In this document: one piece after another, positions 39,703-42,170 of the stretch | How the letters are laid out: each line of letters begins with the position of its first letter | Position numbering within the stretch: position 1 is the stretch's first letter | Assembly (NCBI GenBank): GCA_030407315.1 | Contig: JALQPE010000714.1 | Span: forward strand, 1-42,170 | Length of the DNA: 42,170 bases | Reading direction: 5' to 3' | From: Asparagopsis taxiformis | Lineage: Eukaryota; Rhodophyta; Florideophyceae; Bonnemaisoniales; Bonnemaisoniaceae | Position numbers and translations under genes: made by a program | Notes under the pieces: model-generated | What the model was told of the DNA's origin: nothing | The model's input: the letters and a program-made list of their open reading frames with translations, nothing else | Database searches by the model: none

Positions 39703-40619
39703 GCTTGCCTGAGCACCGTGTTTTCGTCGGCAGTGACATGGACAAATTGTGTGTGGTACGATCGCTTCCAAAGCTGTGTGCAGTCATGTCACGTGTAATT
39801 CTTTCAAACAACACTGACATGAGGGTCACGACAGAAGCGAAACAGAGTGCTGAGAAGTTCTGGCGTCCCCCTCTGTCACGATGCGTACGCAGAGGGAACG
39901 CAGGATCATCGAACCCCCACCTGGCCTTCCCCTGTACCAGAGGTTCCCGAAATATATTCGGCAGTACCTCTGGCAGCTGTGCCCAGAGTCGATTGCGTCG
40001 CGCGAGCACATGGAGAAACCGGTACATTATTGGCCACCTTCCCTGCGCCGCTGGTTGCAAACTGAAAACCCTCGCGTGATGCGGGCACACGATTGTGTTG
40101 CGAAAAAATTGAGCGTTCGACCATCGCTGATTAAGCATCCAAATGCAGGAAGAGGGCTCTTCGCTGAACAGACATTAATGTTGGTGACGAAGTATGTGCA
40201 TACTACGGAACTGTTGTGTACTCTGATATGAGCAAGGAGTCGATGAGGTTCGCGCGTACGGAGAGGGTCACATGGCGATAACGAAGGAAACATTCTTGAT
40301 GTATGCTATCAAGCTGTATGCAACAGCGGAGGACGACGAAAACATCGAGCATCCAATTTGGATTGTTCCGGCTCCGTTCTGTTCGGCGCAGTTCATCAAC
40401 GACCCGCGGTATTTGCGAGGTGAGGACACTCCGGCGGAAGACACCAGGCGGATGGCCAACGTCTTTGTCGAGAACTACAGCAGCGGTTCGACGGGGAAGA
40501 AGCTCAAGGCGAAGGACCTAGAAAATCCGAAGATCATTGTAGTACGTGCAATCCGCGATATCCGTCCGGGGCAGGAGCTCTACGTTCATTATGGGACAGC
40601 GTTTAGAGCATGGAATTAG
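39699..40619 (+). pseudogene. E copy 2: methyltransferase tail and SET domain, frameshifted
   Basis: This continues the gene in shifted frames. 39699 onward has the motif II-like VFVGSDMDK. 39881-40231 has PPPGLPLYQRFPKYIRQYLW and then the SET start NAGRGLFAEQT. 40272-40619 has the SET end: CSAQFINDPRY, VIVVRAIRDI-like sequence, and PGQELYVHYG. Compared with copy 1, bases are missing near 39862 (T) and 40174 (T), and the stretch 40230-40262 differs. The SET core contains the INDP version of the NH motif and the catalytic-type Tyr in LYVHYG. The two domains were one ORF in the ancestor because each gap is bridged in the other copy without a stop. The SET segment is about 170 residues. Confidence 0.7.
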
Positions 40620-40849
40620 GGTCACGAAAGATGTTTTCATTTCGACTACAAATAAAGCTACGTTCCAGAGTTGAAGTATATCATATAATGCAGAATGTCC
40701 AGCCACCATTAGTCCAGGGTGAAACCTATTCGGCAGTACTCGCCTGTCAAAAACCAATCGTTCACACTCTAGGTGCACTTCGTCCGAGCAGTGAACCTGA
40801 CTGCTTGGTTGCTGTTATGCGTGCAGATGCAAAATACAAGACCAAGTTG

Positions 40850-41989
40850 AAATGGACGCCCGGTGGATGTCCAGCTCAGTTGCATTGCTGTCCAGCCCAG
40901 AAATTCTACAATTCAGGGCAGAAAAAATATTGCAAAAACATCGATTTCAGCGGGTCGATTGTGCCGTACGCACACCCCCATCTCAAAAACATGTTCACAT
41001 GTGCATGTTTTTGAGAATAGCCCAAATTTTAATTCAAATCAGGGTGTCTAATTTGGCCACAACGGCCCCAGGAACCGACCGCCGCCCCGAGTGGGGTTGT
41101 CACTGGCTTCTGTAAGCACTAACTGTAAGGCTAAATGGCGTCTGACAAGGGTCAATTTCAGGCTCAATACGCCAGGGACAGGTCTTGGTCCTTGTTCCAT
41201 CATGGTCCCCCCCACTCTCTCACGACCAACCTGAAATGCACGTCCGGTGGATGTCCAGCTCGATGCACTGCTGGCCAGCCCGGAAATTCTAAAAATTTCG
41301 GGCACAAAAAAATTGTAAAAAATCAACGATTTCAGCGGGTCGTTTGTGCCGTACGGCACACCCCCATTTCAAAAACATGTTCACATGTGCATGTTTTTTG
41401 AGAATAGCCCAAATTTTAATTCAAATCAGGGTGTCTATTTGGCCACAACGGCCCCAGAACCGGCCGCCGCCCCGAGCGGGGTCATCACTGGCTTCTGTAA
41501 GCACTAACTGTGAGGCTAAATGGCGCCGGAAGATGGGCCGATTGCAGGCTTCAAGCCTAAGTTATGCTAGGGAGAAATCTTCTTCCGTGTTTCTCATGGT
41601 CCCGCCTTACTCCCTCAACAGAAACACTACTCACCCATCACGTTACTCATATTCCGTGCACTTTATATTATAGTGAACCCGCCTGCTTAGTTGCTGCAAT
41701 GCGTGGATGTAGGCAGCACACGACCAACCTGAAATGGACGTCCGGTGGATGTCCATCTCAGATGCACTGCTGGCCAGCCCAGAAATTCTAAAATTTCGGG
41801 CACAAAAAATCTTGCAAAAATCAACGATTTGGGCGGGTCGATTGTGCCGTACGGCACACCCCCTCTCAAAAACATGTTCACATGTGCATGTTTTTGAGAA
41901 TAGCCCAAATTTTAACCTCAAATCAGGGTGTTCCCCGGATAAAGGGGTGCTCGCAGCCGCCCCAAAAGCCGCCTAGCTTGACAGCTGTA
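40850..41989 (-). repeat. Right A-family arm of E copy 2
   Basis: Three units with cores at 40961-41015 (palindrome missing one G), 41346-41402 and 41844-41898, spaced about 380 and 500 bp as in 5400-6516. It ends with gcctagcttgacagctgtaa. 40620-40849 between the SET stop and this arm is non-coding and matches E copy 1. Confidence 0.8.
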
Positions 41990-42170
41990 ATTTTAACACA
42001 TTACACATCAAGGACACTGCCTGCTTCACGCCACCTCGTCAGGTTTCGAGAGCCCGACTCGGGCCCGTTCTGAACGGACACTCACATCTCGATTGCCTGT
42101 CTTGCATTCCAGCGGTCACGATAGGTGTGTACCTAACAAATTTCGGTTGTATTGTGTTATTATTTCCGCG
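41990..42170. other. Right flank
   Basis: Unique-looking sequence outside element E. No gene, repeat or tRNA seen. Confidence 0.5.

Larger units (their letters stand above)
35217..41989 (+). mobile_element. Element E, copy 2 (methyltransferase-SET cargo)
   Basis: Bounded by ttacagctgtcgagctaggc at 35217 and its inverted counterpart gcctagcttgacagctgtaa at 41970-41989. Both ends carry A-family units in opposite orientation (35217-35820 and 40850-41969). Inside are a short copia-like tail, Gly-rich repeats, an extra A unit and the methyltransferase-SET gene. No transposase lies inside; the D transposase next door could act in trans. No clear target duplication is visible at the outer ends. Confidence 0.6.

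Noticed and set aside
41990..42170. Possible target duplication at the right end of element E
   Set aside because: Sequences outside 35217 (gaggtac) and 41989 (ttttaac) do not match, so no duplication can be claimed.

Overview
The window is eukaryotic and almost entirely made of transposable elements. No bacterial gene organisation is present. The elements are a Ty3/gypsy chromovirus, Ty1/copia scraps, a CACTA/Plavaka-like DNA transposon and long-inverted-repeat elements. One repeated region has consensus GT..AG intron signals. An algal genome, perhaps a red seaweed such as Chondrus, would fit; this is a weak guess from the mixture of element types and I cannot confirm it.

Layout, left to right. 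(1) 1-5399 is a large inverted repeat with arms 1-1372 and 3997-5399; the left arm runs off the window. The arms enclose about 2.6 kb with a decayed copia fragment and an unknown ORF. The arms belong to a dispersed 'A' family marked by a double palindrome, which occurs 13 times in the window. (2) 5400-6516 holds tandem A units. (3) Element B copy 1 (about 6517-9615) has a degenerate protein-like 5' part, an array of intron/microexon cassettes, 24-bp repeats, 43-bp repeats and a hairpin terminus. (4) 9616-10977 is a small island of probable host DNA with an importin-beta-like fragment and a TIR-domain pseudogene, both on the minus strand. (5) B copy 2 (10978-12878) is 5'-truncated and abuts a gypsy pol remnant. 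(6) The gypsy element (12879-21114) has RNase H, integrase and chromodomain, then CpG-rich non-coding DNA, then a 790-codon antisense ORF and a probable 3' LTR. (7) Transposon D copy 1 (21115-24610) is cut at its 5' end. (8) Element E copy 1 (24611-26745) is in reverse orientation. (9) B copy 3 (26746 to about 29570) is in reverse orientation. (10) D copy 2 (about 29571-35216) has an intact 1012-codon transposase and a convergent intact 761-codon ORF. (11) E copy 2 (35217-41989) is in forward orientation between A-family arms. (12) 41990-42170 is flank.

The most interesting content is twofold. Element E carries, in what was originally one continuous reading frame, a bacterial-type DPPY DNA methyltransferase followed by a SET (protein lysine methyltransferase) domain. 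This is a possible dual DNA/histone writer carried by a transposon. Both copies are broken, by different indels. Element B carries alternating 27-nt and 12-nt cassettes, each flanked by splice-site consensus and mostly preserving phase. If spliced they would encode a 13-residue repeat.

D and E are adjacent in both copies with the same junction sequence. They therefore probably moved or were duplicated as a unit, while the E cargo lies in opposite orientations in the two copies. B copy 3 sits directly beside the D2 transposase gene and may be the left arm of that transposon. All comparisons were made by eye.
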